A DNA stretch of 64,000 nucleotides from Laguncularia racemosa (Eukaryota; Streptophyta; Magnoliopsida; Myrtales; Combretaceae). The stretch covers positions 2,170,001 to 2,234,000 of the forward strand of contig JBBMOL010000057.1 in NCBI GenBank assembly GCA_037954665.1. The letters are read 5' to 3'. How positions within the stretch are numbered: position 1 is the first letter of the stretch; each line of letters begins with the position of its first letter. A program made the position numbers and the translations under genes. A model generated the notes under the pieces. That model was given only the letters and a program-made list of their open reading frames with translations. It was not told where the DNA came from and did not search any database. Positions 33,504 through 47,000 of this stretch are shown in pieces.

Positions 33504-34979
33504 TAAATGTGGGAGTTTTGGCTTAAGTTCGAGGTCACATGGGTATTAAGTGTAAACACACTACACGCGGCCTAATGAAGAAGTGACACGTATAAGGATA
33601 ATCAGGGGCTGATTGAAATGGGAGGAGAAATAAGCAGCCTCAAACAAAGCCCAACTATACGGTGACAAGTGTATGCTTTATGAAATAAATGTGAGAATGT
33701 GATAATTCTAGTCTTTTGAGAAAAAATCGACGAAGTAATAGCACTTTTTCCAAAAGAAATCACTTTTTAGTGAGGAGACATAAGGTATTTATAGTGTTTG
33801 GTTACAAATTTCGTCTGTTAGATGGTAATGAAGATCAACGGTTTCTAGCAAATGAGGCCTTATATGGGTCTAGGTGTCACGCCCTGAAAGGAGGCCTAGA
33901 AGTCTTCACTAAAATCATCGTGGCACATGTGCACCAATTACATGATAATTGTCTTACGAGTCAGAAATCGTAAAACTCTAAATAAATAATTGCATTTGCA
34001 ACTAATCATAGTACATATAATTGGATAATAAAATACACTATGGATCCCATATCCTACGGTCAACCATGATTGCAGAAAATCGGTATCCCCTACTAATCAA
34101 TAAAATATGATAAACCCTAGGTTTTGCAATTTCAAATTCTATTTATATGAGGGTCATAACATTTCATCTAAGTAAATCTATCCTTCAAAATTCTTACTTT
34201 GTTGTTCTGGTCTTCTAAAACTCTCAACACTTCACATCTTATCCCATCCTAAGCTTTCATAATCGCTACTTACAAAAGAGTCTGTGAAGGGGTGAGCACA
34301 CTATGGCTTAGTGAATGGGATGGTAAAACTTTCAATGCTACATACACACAAGCAAATTCAAATCAAGTTATCAAACATATGCTATGCATGAACAACCATA
34401 TAAATGCAGCATCTTACGTGGTCTTTCGGTAATCAACGTGAGGTTTAGGGTTCACGCCCCCCTTGACCTTGGGTTGAGGATTCTAAAGCCACCATTAGTG
34501 CCCAGGTCATTACTTGGTTTATTTATCTTATCACTTTGTTAATTATGATATTTTCTTAACTCAACAGTGAATGCTTTCGTGCCTCTTTACACCAAATGGA
34601 GCAAAACCCTCAAGGACAGGCTGGACTTAGAACCGTCAAAACACGATAATCCCCTAATCACTTAGTTCGCACTTGGCGAAGCAATGATCCTCTTGATCAC
34701 TTCCGACGCATCCTGTAGTAATGATGACCTTCAATCTCATGCAATGTCTCTTGAAAATACATGTCTAGTTTTAATCAAGTCCACTTCCTTAATTAATTGA
34801 TTTAAGTTGATCAAACAAAATATACAATCACAATCAATTCTCATTCAAACAATGAAGTAACTATCAAGCATTTCATTTCACACTCATCACAACAAGCACA
34901 GATCATGCCTTTCTTATCACTCAAGACAGATATTGAACCCAAACCTTGTGGACGTAGACTTATCCAATTTTACAATAGA

Positions 34980-35150
34980 TTAAATTAACTCGGAACCTCT
35001 TTATGTCATTTCTTTTAAATGTTAAACCAACCACTCGGGGTTGATATACAATCATCATATCGACACCTCTGTGTTGTTTATCTTAAATGTCAAACCAACC
35101 ACTCGAGATTGATTTACAATCATCTTATCTAACACCTCTGTGTCATCACA
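34980..35150. repeat. Tandem duplication inside the long LTR
   Basis: Two units of about 78 bp share AAATGTYAAACCAACCACTC and ACACCTCTGTGT. Confidence 0.75.
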
Positions 35151-36259
35151 CTTCTCAAGTGCTCTATTATTCACATTTTCGAGAGCTAACAAGATCGTCT
35201 CGTATTTTCCTTTTGATGTCCTTAAGACATTTGTGTATAATATATATATATCTACACATATAGGTATGCACGTGATATATCTTTAATTAAAGATGATTTA
35301 CTAGACATCTTCCCTTATGTGCCTAAGAGGGTAAGAAAATATGGCCGTTGAGTTGTAAAATCAAGATTTCACTAGTGTGTTATGTAGATATAATAGGAAA
35401 ATAAGTTAACCTAGTATACATACACATTTAGGAACTGACTCTGAAATATATACATAATGACAGCTATAGACCCTATTCCAACTAAACACACATGCTCGAT
35501 AGCCCTAGAAAGAAAAGCTAGGTTCTATGTTTTGGTTTGATTTGGAAGAAAACAATTTTAAATCATAGGTTAAGCTTGTGGTTATAACACTAGCAATATG
35601 GCGCTAGGTACTATCATTAAGGTAACGACATCTAAGCCCTCAGATCATACCATCCACTATATTCTTTATGACTTTTTCCCTAACTCATCAATCCCCACTA
35701 TAACTCAACTCAGCAATAATCACATTAAATTGCAAACACAACAAACAACAATTTCACATCATAGCAATCAACATACGACACAACATGGTAGCATATCATT
35801 AAGTTTTCCACTCACCTGTTCAGGGTCTTCATAGTCCTAGCCATCATTAGGTGATTTTGACGTGTAGTCCCTTCTCTAAGTATGGTATCAAGGAGTCAGC
35901 TATAGCAACTCCACGCAATTTCCATTGGATTTCTCGATCTCTCGTTAACTTCTATTTCTTCTCAAACTTCCCGATGTCTTTCCCCACATTCACATACATA
36001 ACCAGTTCACTGATAGCACGTATGCACTTCCAAGCCTTCCCTTCTTAACTTGATTACTTAATCAAGCTACTCGGGCGATCGCTATTACATCAATGACACC
36101 TTTTTTCCTACTCAATTTCAGATATAGATACATTCACTTTCTTCATACAATTCCCTCTTCCTCCTTGGTTTCACCTTTCCATTCTTTCTTCTCTCCTTTG
36201 TTGACATCTCCACCTATAGGGTTTCCCATCCTCTCTACCGATCTCCATCCTCACTCATG

Positions 36260-37690
36260 CTTCCATCACCATACATACACCAGCCACCTTTTACACATAC
36301 TACATACACACACACCCACATATTCTTATTCATATACATACACACTCCACACACCACGCACACACCTATACATACATATACACAACCATACCATACACCT
36401 AATTACATGCACACACATCTGCACTTTGTTATTTTTCTTTCTCCTCTAGTCTACATACACACACACCACTAGTGCAGACATACACACATACTCCACACGC
36501 ATTCCACACCACCAACATACACATACGCACATACTCCACTTACACCTCGCACCACCAATACATACTTACCCTCATACTCCATACACATTACACACCTCCC
36601 ATATACATACTCACATACCCATACCGCATAACATCTCTTACACATACATACGTACCCACACCGCATGCCATCTCATACACTTACACACATACTCCACATG
36701 CACCCAACATACTTCACACACATTACATGCACCTTCCATACCCACACACACATGTTCACACCCTACACATCATCTCACACTCATACATACATATCCCACA
36801 TACACCATCCTCAATTTCCATACTTACATACACATGTCCATACACCATACACCATTTCACACACATACATACATACCCACACACACTACTCCTTTCATAT
36901 ACATATATACACATGCTACATACTCCACACACCATCCATATACACACTAGCACCACACACCCCACACCTTCCATACACCTATACACATACTCCACACATC
37001 CCATACCTTCCATGCACATACATACCCTCACACGCCACATGGTATCCATACACACACACAAACCGCACCTACTACACACCATCCATATGAATACATCCCT
37101 CTTGTACACACCGCATATCATCCCATACACATACACTTCGCATACACCACACACCCACATACACACACATGCCGCACACACCACATACACATACCACACA
37201 CCTTACATCCCTCATGCACATACTCACACGCCATCATCCACACATACACACATCTGTACATACACGGCACACCTTTACCCACACATACACACATCTCCAT
37301 ATACATCACACCCACCTTCTATATCCATACACACATATCCGCATCACACACCATTTCAATATACATACACACATACTCACACACTAGACACTTGCCTCTT
37401 CCTTTCCCACACATACACACATATTCCTACACACACCACCCACCGTCACATACACCCATCTTCACATACATCATACACCTTCATTCACACACACACAAAT
37501 ACTCCTACATCCCACACACCGCCACATACATACCCTTATACACCGCACACCTTCACTCACACATACATGCATCCTCACATACATCAGACCCACCTTCCAT
37601 ATCCTCACACACATATCCACACCACACACCATTTCAATATGCATACACACACACATCCTCCTACATCTCACACACTGCCACACACACCCT
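36260..37690. repeat. CA-rich imperfect microsatellite (ACACAT/TACACA family)
   Basis: About 1.4 kb made of CACATAC, ACACACC and CATCC-type words. Its period is irregular, and higher-order units recur (for example TTTCAATATACATACACACA and TTTCAATATGCATACACACA about 290 bp apart). The strand bias is strong (plus nearly free of G). Confidence 0.9.
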
Positions 37691-37862
37691 TTTCTCATCC
37701 TCTTCCATGCTGGCCTTCTTCTTCCTCTTTTCCCTTTTCTTTTCTTCCCTTTTCTTCTCCTTTTTTTTTCCTTTTTCTTTTCTTCCCCTTTCTCTCCTTC
37801 CTTCCATGCTGCTTCCCTTCTTTCCTTTTTCCTTTTTCTTTTCTTTTCTTCCCCTTCCCTCA
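37690..37862. repeat. Polypyrimidine tract
   Basis: CTTTTCTTTTCCC-type sequence almost without purines, about 170 bp, directly after the CA-rich block. Confidence 0.85.
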
Positions 37863-37979
37863 CGACTTCACCCTAGTTGGACGTCACCTCACTAGACAAC
37901 ATTTCTTGCTCACATTCTCCTCCACTTCACCTTTCCTCCCCGCTAGCCCGTTAATATACGCACGCTTGGGACCCGATCA

Positions 37980-38300
37980 CTTGGGGATGTTGCTAATATT
38001 GCTATTGTCATCATGGTCGTTGTTGCTGCTGCTGTTGGAGTCGTTGTTGCTACTGCTATTGGGATCGTCGTTGCTGTTGCTTTTAGGACCGTCGTTACTG
38101 TTGTTGTTGTCTTCCTCCCTTGCATACACATGCACCCACATGGTTACCATAGGGCTGCTCCTCCACCTCAGGAACATCCACACATACTCCCCTTCTTCCA
38201 CTTTTGCTACTATCATCGTTGTGTAGTTGTTGTAGCTGTCGTCATTGTGTAGCTGTCGTGGTTGCTGTCATCAACACAGTTGTTGTTGCCGCTATTACTA
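37980..38300. repeat. Imperfect GTT/GCT trinucleotide repeat
   Basis: Runs such as GTTGTTGCTGCTGCTGTTGG. The opposite strand encodes Asn/Ser/Thr-rich frames, which are artefacts of the repeat. Confidence 0.75.
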
Positions 38301-39422
38301 TCCTAGAATTGAGCCATTCGTGCTCAATGAGATTAACCGTCCCCATGGCCATCCTCTAAGCCCAACACAACACCACAGAAGTAGTGGGACTTTCAATTGA
38401 GGCCACCTATGGTTCATCAACTAGCAGTGCCACCTACGAACCCGAAAAGCACAAGCCAAATCTCGAGAGAGCCGTCACCTTGAGCGGTCACCAACTAGAA
38501 GTCGTCAGCCAGGTGGAGTCGGAGTGGGAGTGGGAAGAGGGTGTGACGGAGAGAGTGACGAAGGGGAGACGACAACACGTCAAGGGAATACAAAAACGAC
38601 ATGGAGGAAGAACGAAGGAAGGGGAAACATGGGACAGGGGAAGAAGACGCGATCCGGGAGGAGAAGAAGATGAAGAAGAAAGAAGAAGGGAAAGAAAGAA
38701 AAAGGGAAGGGAGGAAGGACAGCTCCGACCTGTTGTGCTGCAACTACAGTTGTCACCTAACATGATGGATGGGACAGACGAGGCATGCGACAAATTTTGA
38801 AAATTCTGTTTTTTATATTTATATTATATTATATTTTGATTATATTTTATATTATAAATGTCTCTATTTAATATTTTGCTCATGTACAAAAATATCTTTA
38901 TATTTTATATTTTTAGCATTTTATTACGAAAGCTTACATCTAAGTCAATCTAATTATCTCAAATATAAATATTTACTCTAAATTTTCATTTAAAATTCCT
39001 ATATCTATAATTTAAATTAATTTCACTATTTAACCTAATATTATTTAAAAATTATGTTTCGGAGAATTTATTCTTCTAATTGTTTAAATTTTTAAAACCT
39101 ATTATTATCACAAAATAAAATAATATTTATTGTTCTATTTATTCTCTATAATTGTTCTTATAACTTTTCAAAATTTTTAAGACTTTACATTAGGCCCACC
39201 AAAGGTCTTTTAGTTTTTGTGTGTATGTGAGCCTTTATTTAAGAAAGGTTGGACCAGACGAGCCAATCTAATAGACCCTACCTTAAGCCCATCATGCCAA
39301 ATCTCTCATGATTATCCCAAAACATAGACTTCACTCTTTAGGCCCTACGGCTTTGGTTCAAGGAGTCAAATCCACTAAAATAACAGGCCACAAGCCCATG
39401 AATTAGATCCTCCCCCCCTACA

Positions 39423-42400
39423 TACATAATAATATTTCGATGAGATACCAAATAGTTGCCACAAGCTTTAATATTATAGATATCATTACAAACACATCTT
39501 TCTTTTCACTTAGTGAAAAAAAAAAAAAGCAATACTTAAGATGGGTTGGATTAAGTTTCATATTGATAAGCTACGATGACCTTAAAATATAGCTACTATT
39601 TAGTAGTTAAAATAATGCAACTTAAGTGACTTAATTAATAATGCATAAAATATATTTTTTAAACATTTCTTTTAAAAGTAAGTAAATTTTCACTTTTCAA
39701 TTCTCATTATCTAATTAAAATAAGGATAAAAAAGGAAACTTAGCAAGTTAATGGATTCATTTTGTTTTGAAATATTAAAGTTATTGGTAAAATTGTTTTA
39801 ATTCTTGAATATGATATATCACATCCTAACTGGATGAGTGTAGCTACCCACCACACATTCTTATCCTTTATAAGGACAATCAAGCCTTAAAGTATTGTAA
39901 ACACATCTTTCTTTTCACTTAGAGAAAAAAAAAAAAAAAAAAAAAGCCCAATACTTAAGACGAGTTAGATTAAGTTTCATATTGACAAGCTATGACCACC
40001 ATAAAATGTAGCCACTACTTAGTAGCAAATATAATAGAACTCAAATGACTTAATTACTAATGCAACACATGATTGAAATATGACAAATAAGATTATGTAT
40101 CTTTTTATCTTTTCTTAGTCAGACATTCAATTCTAAACAAAAGTTAATGTCGATACTAATCGGTAGCCAATCAGATGCTCATGTATGTAAGCTAAACTAG
40201 CCTAACTTGCAAAATCACAGGATCATCAAGTGTATAGCTTTTGGACCAGTTTTGAGCACCACAAACCCAATGTCATTCAATTTCTGCATTTCCCATCAAG
40301 GGTTAAGTTATAAATACACTAAGATGAGATATCTACAAAAACAATATTAAAATAACTATCTAAAAGTGAAGGTTAATAAACCTACAAATCAACTATATTT
40401 TTTCATTTCATGAAACTGCCAAGTTTTTTAAAATAAAAAAACATCGGTAAATTTTAATATCATCATGTAAATCTTTAAATTTATCAAGCCATCAATACTC
40501 CTTTTAAATTCATGTTTAATGAAAAATATTAATTTGGGGGGAGACCAAAAAAAAAAGGAGAATATTGATTTTTCTTTTCCCACTTTCATCTTTAAAGTCA
40601 ATTAAAAACCTAATTTTAATAAAACCAATACATGAAAAGTAGGATTAATTACTTATTAATTCATGATGAATTTTCTAAACGCGTGTTCTACTCGATTCCT
40701 TGAAAATATTCACCGATACAATCTTCTTATTCCTATAGAATGGACCTTGACCTATAGAGCTACAGGATGGAATTTCCTTATCGTCTCATGGGAACTATTT
40801 TTAAGTCACCACACATGTTAATCCAACGTTTGGCATCCCCCACAAACAAGCGTCCCATAAAGGACGTTTTAAGATGAGCTGATGCCATTGGAATTCCCAA
40901 AAGCAAAATCTTATCAGCATTCCCAACATGTTGACTCATGTGCAGGGCTACACATGTCGTAAGCAAATAACTAGGACATGGGTGATAAGCCATATGAGAT
41001 ACACTAACAAGAGATACGTATTTGTCTAGGTCATGAGATGAAGACCATTGTTAAAAAGGCAAAGAATGAAAAGCTTTAGAAAGAGTGCTTGGATATTAAT
41101 TTATCCCTTTATCGAATCTCTTATTATTTCTTCGAAAAAGGCCATTGAAATATCTATAATGAAAAACAGGATAAATATAAATAAAGATAGAAAATATATT
41201 GAAAAGATTAATAAATATAGTTTATTACTTTCTTCTACATAAAATGAATCCTCTCCTATACAAAAGTTGTCATAATTTTTGGCTTCAAGGCGATATTAAC
41301 CAAAGATTCCACCTGCAATGCTAATTGAAAATTCTATAGTTGCCATAAATAATGGTATGCTTAAGATGTTGCATGCCCTTCTTCCAAATTGAGGATATTG
41401 GAATTTATTAATTGCTAATAACTCATCACGTCCAATTCAATCTTCTTGTCAAGTCGTGCTCATCCAAACAAACCTTTATTTCCATTTTGCTTATACTAGC
41501 AAGGAATTTCGTGCTTCGGAGTTAAACTCCTATATAATGAATTGAAAATAAAATGAAATAAAAAATATATATAAAAAAGCACATTTATAGAGTTATAGTA
41601 TCCTCATCATTGGCGGTACTTCTCCACATTCACAAGTTTACATCTATACTTTTGGTTTGTTCAAAGTTATGATAATAAAAATAATATAAGTGTATCGAAT
41701 GTATTTTGATTAAGTTTTTTTTTTTTTTTTTGTCTATGTCCCCTATATCTTTTTATGAGATTTCCTTCTATCAAAATGGTAACTTTTTTTTTTAAGAATT
41801 TATGTTATTAAAGAGATATTTTTACCTTAATTGTAAAAGAGATATACCTATTTTGGATCAGATCTTTAGAACCCCATCTATTTGATTAGTTTATTGGTAA
41901 CTTGTATCTTTAGTCCTGGGATATTCTTATACTTATATTAATAGAATAAAATTCCTTTTTTTTGTTCAAAAAAATAAATTAAAAAAAAAAAGAAACCATT
42001 CTTCTTAACATATATATGGAAGAAACTAACTAGCAGTCTTCGGAACTTCTGTAAGGCCACTAGACTCGTCCTCATGAATCCTCTAATAATTCCTCTGGAT
42101 AAACCACCTTTTACATCATGGATCTATGGCTGTAGCAATTGCCAACATCACATTGTACTCGCATCAATTAATATTTTGAAAACATCTTAACTACTATGTC
42201 TTTCAAATATATGTCGTTTTCACTCATATTATTTTTCAATGTTTGGTATGCCGTCAAAAGATATTAGAAAGTGTCAGTTTGCTGTAAGATTCCTTCAAAA
42301 GTTTAAACCCATTTAAATAACTTGTTTATTAAACTGATTTAGGTGTTGATAAGACTTCTGTACTCAAGTTGTGTAAAAATCAATCATCCAAGAAGGATGC

Positions 42401-44045
42401 ATCGGATTTGAAACTTTCTACCCCAATAGTTGTGATACATGGTAATTTAAAAAAGAAAAAGAGAAAAAGAGAGAAAGAAAGCAAAAAAGAAGAAAAAGAA
42501 AAAAAAGGTTTTGGTGCTAGATATAAACCATGCTACAATTAATAAATGGGTCTAATAAAGACTAGTTCAATTATTAATTGTGAGTTGTTCTTCCAAATTT
42601 GGACCCATGTATATGTTATGTCCAACTTAGTGAGTCACGTGTCAAATTGCTACCTCAAAATAAGGTAATACAAAGGATTGACATTTTAAATAGTGATGTG
42701 ACCCAACTCCCACAATATGAAAAGTTCGCGTTCCCTATATGCAGAAATTAATAAAGATTGTACCTTTATAATTTTATATATGGAAGAAATTAATAAAATG
42801 CATATTTTGGGATTTTTATAATATAGAGTGATGAAATAAAAGAGATATGGACTTTAATCAATTAAAGAAATAGATCCATTACAAACTGAGGTTTATTTAA
42901 TCCTATTTCAATATTACTCATGAGAATAGGAATCAATAGGAGAGTAACTAGATTAGCCGATACAACTAACGAAATAATCAATTATAGAGATTCAATCCAA
43001 GAATTAAATGAAAACTCTCAATGGGCAAAAGTTTCAATTCATGAAAAGAGAACCACTAATATCAATGTCTTACAACCTTACTAATTCATACTTACGACTA
43101 ATAAGGGTAAAACCATAATTAAAATAAAATTGATAGCATAATTAAGAAAAACAAAACAAAATAATAAACGATATAATCAACACAATTGCCAACACAACCA
43201 TGTTATGGGTGACCATGTATTTCTCCGATCATCTGTTTTCAATTCAACATAGCCATGTTGGTGATCTTATTGGTCAGCACCCTCATGTTGATGACTGTAT
43301 GTCTCTCTAGGCCTCCATTTCATCCCAACTTGATATCAAATATGCTCCAGTTTTACTCCTACCATTTTTAAGACCCTGAATATATTTCTTGAAACCTTTA
43401 ACTCGATCTTTAGGACCTCATTCTCATCAAATGGTCTCATTACATGATAATCCTAGTTAAGAAAGAAGCATATATAGGAGGGAAATCCAAACTCTTTTTC
43501 CATTTTTTATTTTAAATTGTAGTATATGTGATTTGCAATAATTTAAAGAAGTTTCATAATTTTCAAAAGTCATTTTACATTGTCTATCTACTTTTGTATT
43601 TCAAAAACTGTAAAAAGGTTGTTTAAAATGATGATTTTTTTTTTTTTTTTGTTGTTCAAGCACAAGTTGAAACTACTTAATATATGTTCTAACATGGATT
43701 GATGTTTGTTTCTTGTAATGTTAAATAAATTAGATAAACGGGCACTAAACACCGTGAGATCAATTTCCAAAGCGACCTACACGATATATATTGGATTTCA
43801 CTCTTATAAATTGTATAGAGAAAAAATATCACCAGTAAGGAGAAAGATTATTTTTAATTCAGATAAGATGTTACATTTTTTTTTCTTTCTTTTCCTTTGT
43901 CATTATTATTTGTCACGTGTACAAGAGCATACAAAGTTTTACAGCAATTTCCATGCTTGGAAATTGGTTTTATATGCCCCGAATCTTCTTGTTTTAGGTC
44001 TTCACGCATTTGCATTTACCCGCATCACAAACAAGGTGAGCGTCG
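39423..44045. other. Unassigned DNA between Tat-like element and duplication copy 2
   Basis: AT-rich sequence with no gene I can support. It holds a tandem duplication (39476-40063), poly-T/poly-A runs (near 41711 and 41940) and a purine-rich tract (42450-42510). A minus-strand frame at 40778-40993 begins MAYHPCPSYLLTTCVALHMS and has coding-like composition but I do not recognise it. A 134-codon plus frame at 43706-44110 crosses the duplication junction and shows no domain. Confidence 0.4.
39476..40063. repeat. Direct duplication of a ~170-bp unit
   Basis: The units at about 39476-39645 and 39890-40063 share AAACACATCTTTCTTTTCAC, a poly-A run, then AATACTTAAGA and TTAAGTTTCATATTGA. They are separated by about 245 bp, and the poly-A length differs (about 13 versus 21). 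Confidence 0.85.
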
Positions 44046-47000
44046 ATACATTTAACATGGATGCAATCTTGGACAGTGTTACATTGAGCAAGCACACCAG
44101 CATCATTTAGTCCTACATTGTAAGGAGCACATGGTTCTTTGGCATGAGCCATAGTAGAGCCTGAAAGTTAAGGAGGAAAAAAATGATTAGTATAGAACAG
44201 TTATGTTTTATGAAATACGTTGCATATATGGAATATAGGTACACATACAAGATATAATAACCAATAGTACGATTCCACAAGGGATCATACAGCGCAATTT
44301 CTCCATGGGTTCCCTACTTTGGTTTGTATGAAACTGTAAGAAAGAAAGAGCTTATTTTGATAATCAAGTTACTATTGTTTTGTAAACTTTTCAATACACA
44401 AAGTATAGTTGTTGAGGATTTTATAGTGGAAAATTTGTGTAATACGTAACAAATTGCATCTTTAACCATAGGATCACGTAAGTTATTTAATTATTAGAAT
44501 TAATGGACCTTTTCCATTAATTATAGGAGAAGATTTATGTAATATAAAATTAATTGATATATAGCCATTAATTGCAATTTTTTTACCACTATAATACATG
44601 CAATATTATGGAAAAGAATATCACAATACATTTCTATTTGTAATGGTATTTGAAATACAACAATATATGACCAAGAATTTTTTTTCTTTTCTTTTTTTTT
44701 AACCCTTTTAATTCTTTTTCTAATATCTATTTACAAAGCTAATACTAACACGAAATGATACAAGGATAGAGAAAAATCATGGAAATTTGCATGGCATGGT
44801 AAGATTAGCCTTATTTTGATATTAATACTACATGACCATAGTCAGCATCATATAATTGTTAAACACAATTTTTAAAACAAATAAAATATGAATGTTTCTT
44901 TCCCACACGATTTCTCACATTTAGAAACCTACAACGATTTTTTTTTTTATTCAAGCTAAACGTAGGTTTATTTAACACATGAAGCCCAAATAATTAAAAA
45001 AAAATAGAATAAATTTTTATACAACTTCCTTCTAAGGATTACTGTTTTAAAATAAACAATAAGCGTGTGCAAATATTCATTATGATAGCATGATCAAATG
45101 TATATTATAAAACAATTACTAAATGCAACAATATTATGGAAAAAATTTAGTACAAATTAGTTACATGTAACATTATATGCATTTTAAAAAATAATAAAAG
45201 ATAGATGGTGCAATCACATATTAATCAAATTCATTCATTCTTCATAACCATAAGAATTAAAGTTTTAAAACTATAAACTATAAAAATATATAGATACATA
45301 TATAATTTAAAATACTAGTTTGTTTAAAAAATAATTAAACTATAAAGCTTAGTAGGTGTTGCTATTTTTTTTTGTGTGTTCATATTTGACATGCCCTTTT
45401 CTTTGGTGGTTAAGACTTACAACTTTTCATCTTGGTTTTTTTTTTATTAAAAGCTGATTTATATAGACAAATCATCAAATACATCAGTTAGTTCCATACA
45501 AATAAAGGAATGATTAACACGAATATATAGTCCAACACAAGTAAATCCTCGAGAGAAGATGGAGTTGCACAACTTAGTTTAATGGACACATATTCAAAAG
45601 CATTTGAAGAGCCAACCAATCCATGACACTGTCTGCTTCACGCCGAACCAAGCTTAACACAATTGGTTCAAATCTAGGCAGCGTGTCTTCCAAGTCATGA
45701 AGAAATGTGAACAGGTGCCAAGGTGCATCAACTGGAGAACTAATGGCCCTAAAAACAGCTCTACAATCCATTTGCAACACCACTTTCCTCCGACTACGCA
45801 TGAAATGATATTTAACAACATCTACAACAACCATAATTTTAGCAACTTCGGCTGAATTTTATTCACATATCCTATCTCCACCTCTACACACTAACCCATG
45901 GAGTTTCTTGTAATAAAACCTATAACCACATCACCTATGGTTAAATCAAAGGTACCATCTGTGTTGAGTTTAACAAGCATACCTGTTTCTTCCCTAGTGA
46001 TCAACTCTACTCTCTCAAAGTTCTCCTATCTTACTCATCATCGAACACTACTCTCTCCAATTTTCATAAACAAACAGTCTCCAGACACTATAAACAATCT
46101 CGAACAAGAATTTAAGTGTAAACAAATAGGATTACAGTAAATTACTAAAGGAAATAAGAAATTTACATTATGGGAGTCGCTAGACTAGTTGGTTGAGTAG
46201 GTTAGGCACAAGTTGCTGTTAAGGCGTTTGGGTGGTTGTAGGAGGGCGTCACGAGGAGGCTGGCCGACAATGTGGTGGCCACTGATGGCCACTAGATTTC
46301 CATGTCCCTATTGAAGGTATTTCCAACTTGATTTTTGAAATTTAATTAAAAATGTTAATTGATATGGAAAAATTCTAGTAAAATGTTTTTTTATGATTAT
46401 TTTTTATGTAAATTACGAAAATAATTTTCGTTTTGCAAATTTTGGCGCGAATACGTGAGATCCTTAAGAAACGGCCCTGCTCAAAACCGATTTCAATTTT
46501 ATTTTAGGGACCCTTGTTGATGTTACTTCGACTTGAATTTCGGTCCATAGGTTTCTAACATGTTATATTATATTTGTATAACAAGAAATCTAGATTAGCA
46601 TCTCCTTTTATATTTATTACATTTAATTTGGATAATCTACCATGTTTTGAAAAATAATTGAATAATAATGGATTTTATACAAATTATTCAATCAATATGA
46701 TTTTGAGGGATTCCGAAAACTTGATTGTAATGTTAGAAGTACTTAAACCTAACTTTATGCTAAAATTTGATTAATTATGTAATTAAGTTAGTGGCAATGT
46801 ATAATTAGTTAAATTGGTATTTAACAATAATTTGATCAATTACATAGCTTAAACCCAATATTGGATGGAACAACTAAAGGATAGGTAGACTAACTTAAGG
46901 AGGAATTAGTGATAATTATTTGGTCTTAGGTGTAATATAAACTTAACATAGTACAACTATGTGAATGTCATAATAATTTGGGAGCCAGTTGATGTTTTGG

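Larger units (their letters stand above)
33875..39189 (-). mobile_element. Very long solo LTR (or LTR-like insertion) with CTAGG/TTAGG duplication
   Basis: A 5315-bp insertion starts TGTCACGCCCTGAAAG and ends GACTTTACA, i.e. TG...CA, flanked by CTAGG (33870-33874) and TTAGG (39190-39194), a 5-bp duplication with one mismatch. I found no repeat of its start elsewhere in it, so it is best read as a single LTR. On the minus strand a TATA box CATATAAATAGAAT (near 34137-34150) lies about 270 bp before the end AGGGCGTGACA, a typical Del/Tekay-like LTR 3' end, leaving a U3 of about 5 kb. That U3 contains a 1.4-kb CA-rich microsatellite, a polypyrimidine tract and GTT/GCT repeats. No gene is supported; long open frames there are repeat artefacts. 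Confidence 0.65.
19112..39422 (-). mobile_element. Tat/Ogre-like Ty3/gypsy retrotransposon, nested and decayed, minus strand
   Basis: Two direct LTRs of about 600 bp, TGTGGGAGTTTTGG to CCCCCCTACA, lie at 19112-19716 and 33508-39422; the second is split by a 5.3-kb insertion. On the minus strand the order is primer-binding site, gag, protease, reverse transcriptase, RNase H, a second RNase H, integrase, then about 7.5 kb of extra sequence to the 3' LTR. The second RNase H and the antisense ORF before the 3' LTR are features of the Tat lineage. The LTRs differ at roughly one base in five by eye, so the insertion is old. Flanking 5-mers are TATAC and TACAT, so no clear target-site duplication survives. 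Confidence 0.88.
33508..39422 (-). repeat. 5' LTR of Tat-like element, split by a 5.3-kb insertion
   Basis: 33508-33874 and 39190-39422 together align with the 3' LTR at 19112-19716. The break falls after TATATGGGTCTAGG and resumes at TTAGGCCCACCAAAGG. Confidence 0.88.

Noticed and set aside
36260..37690. CRISPR-like array
   Set aside because: The repeats are simple-sequence words without conserved repeats and unique spacers, in a plant nuclear context.
36472..38226. A 584-codon open frame, the longest in the window
   Set aside because: It is a translation of the CA-rich microsatellite and pyrimidine tract (Thr/His/Ser/Pro-rich). The same block is also open in other frames on both strands; a repeat lacking G has few stops. 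Not a gene.
38384..38800. A 138-codon plus frame and overlapping minus frames
   Set aside because: Composition reflects a purine-rich stretch (Glu/Arg/Lys runs; Ser/Phe-rich on the other strand) inside the long LTR. No domain.
19107..39427. Target-site duplication for the Tat-like element
   Set aside because: The flanking 5-mers are TATAC and TACAT. They share a TAxA pattern but do not match well enough to claim a duplication.
43706..44110. A 134-codon plus-strand open frame
   Set aside because: It crosses the junction where copy 2 of the duplication resumes, contains a poly-F low-complexity run and has no domain.
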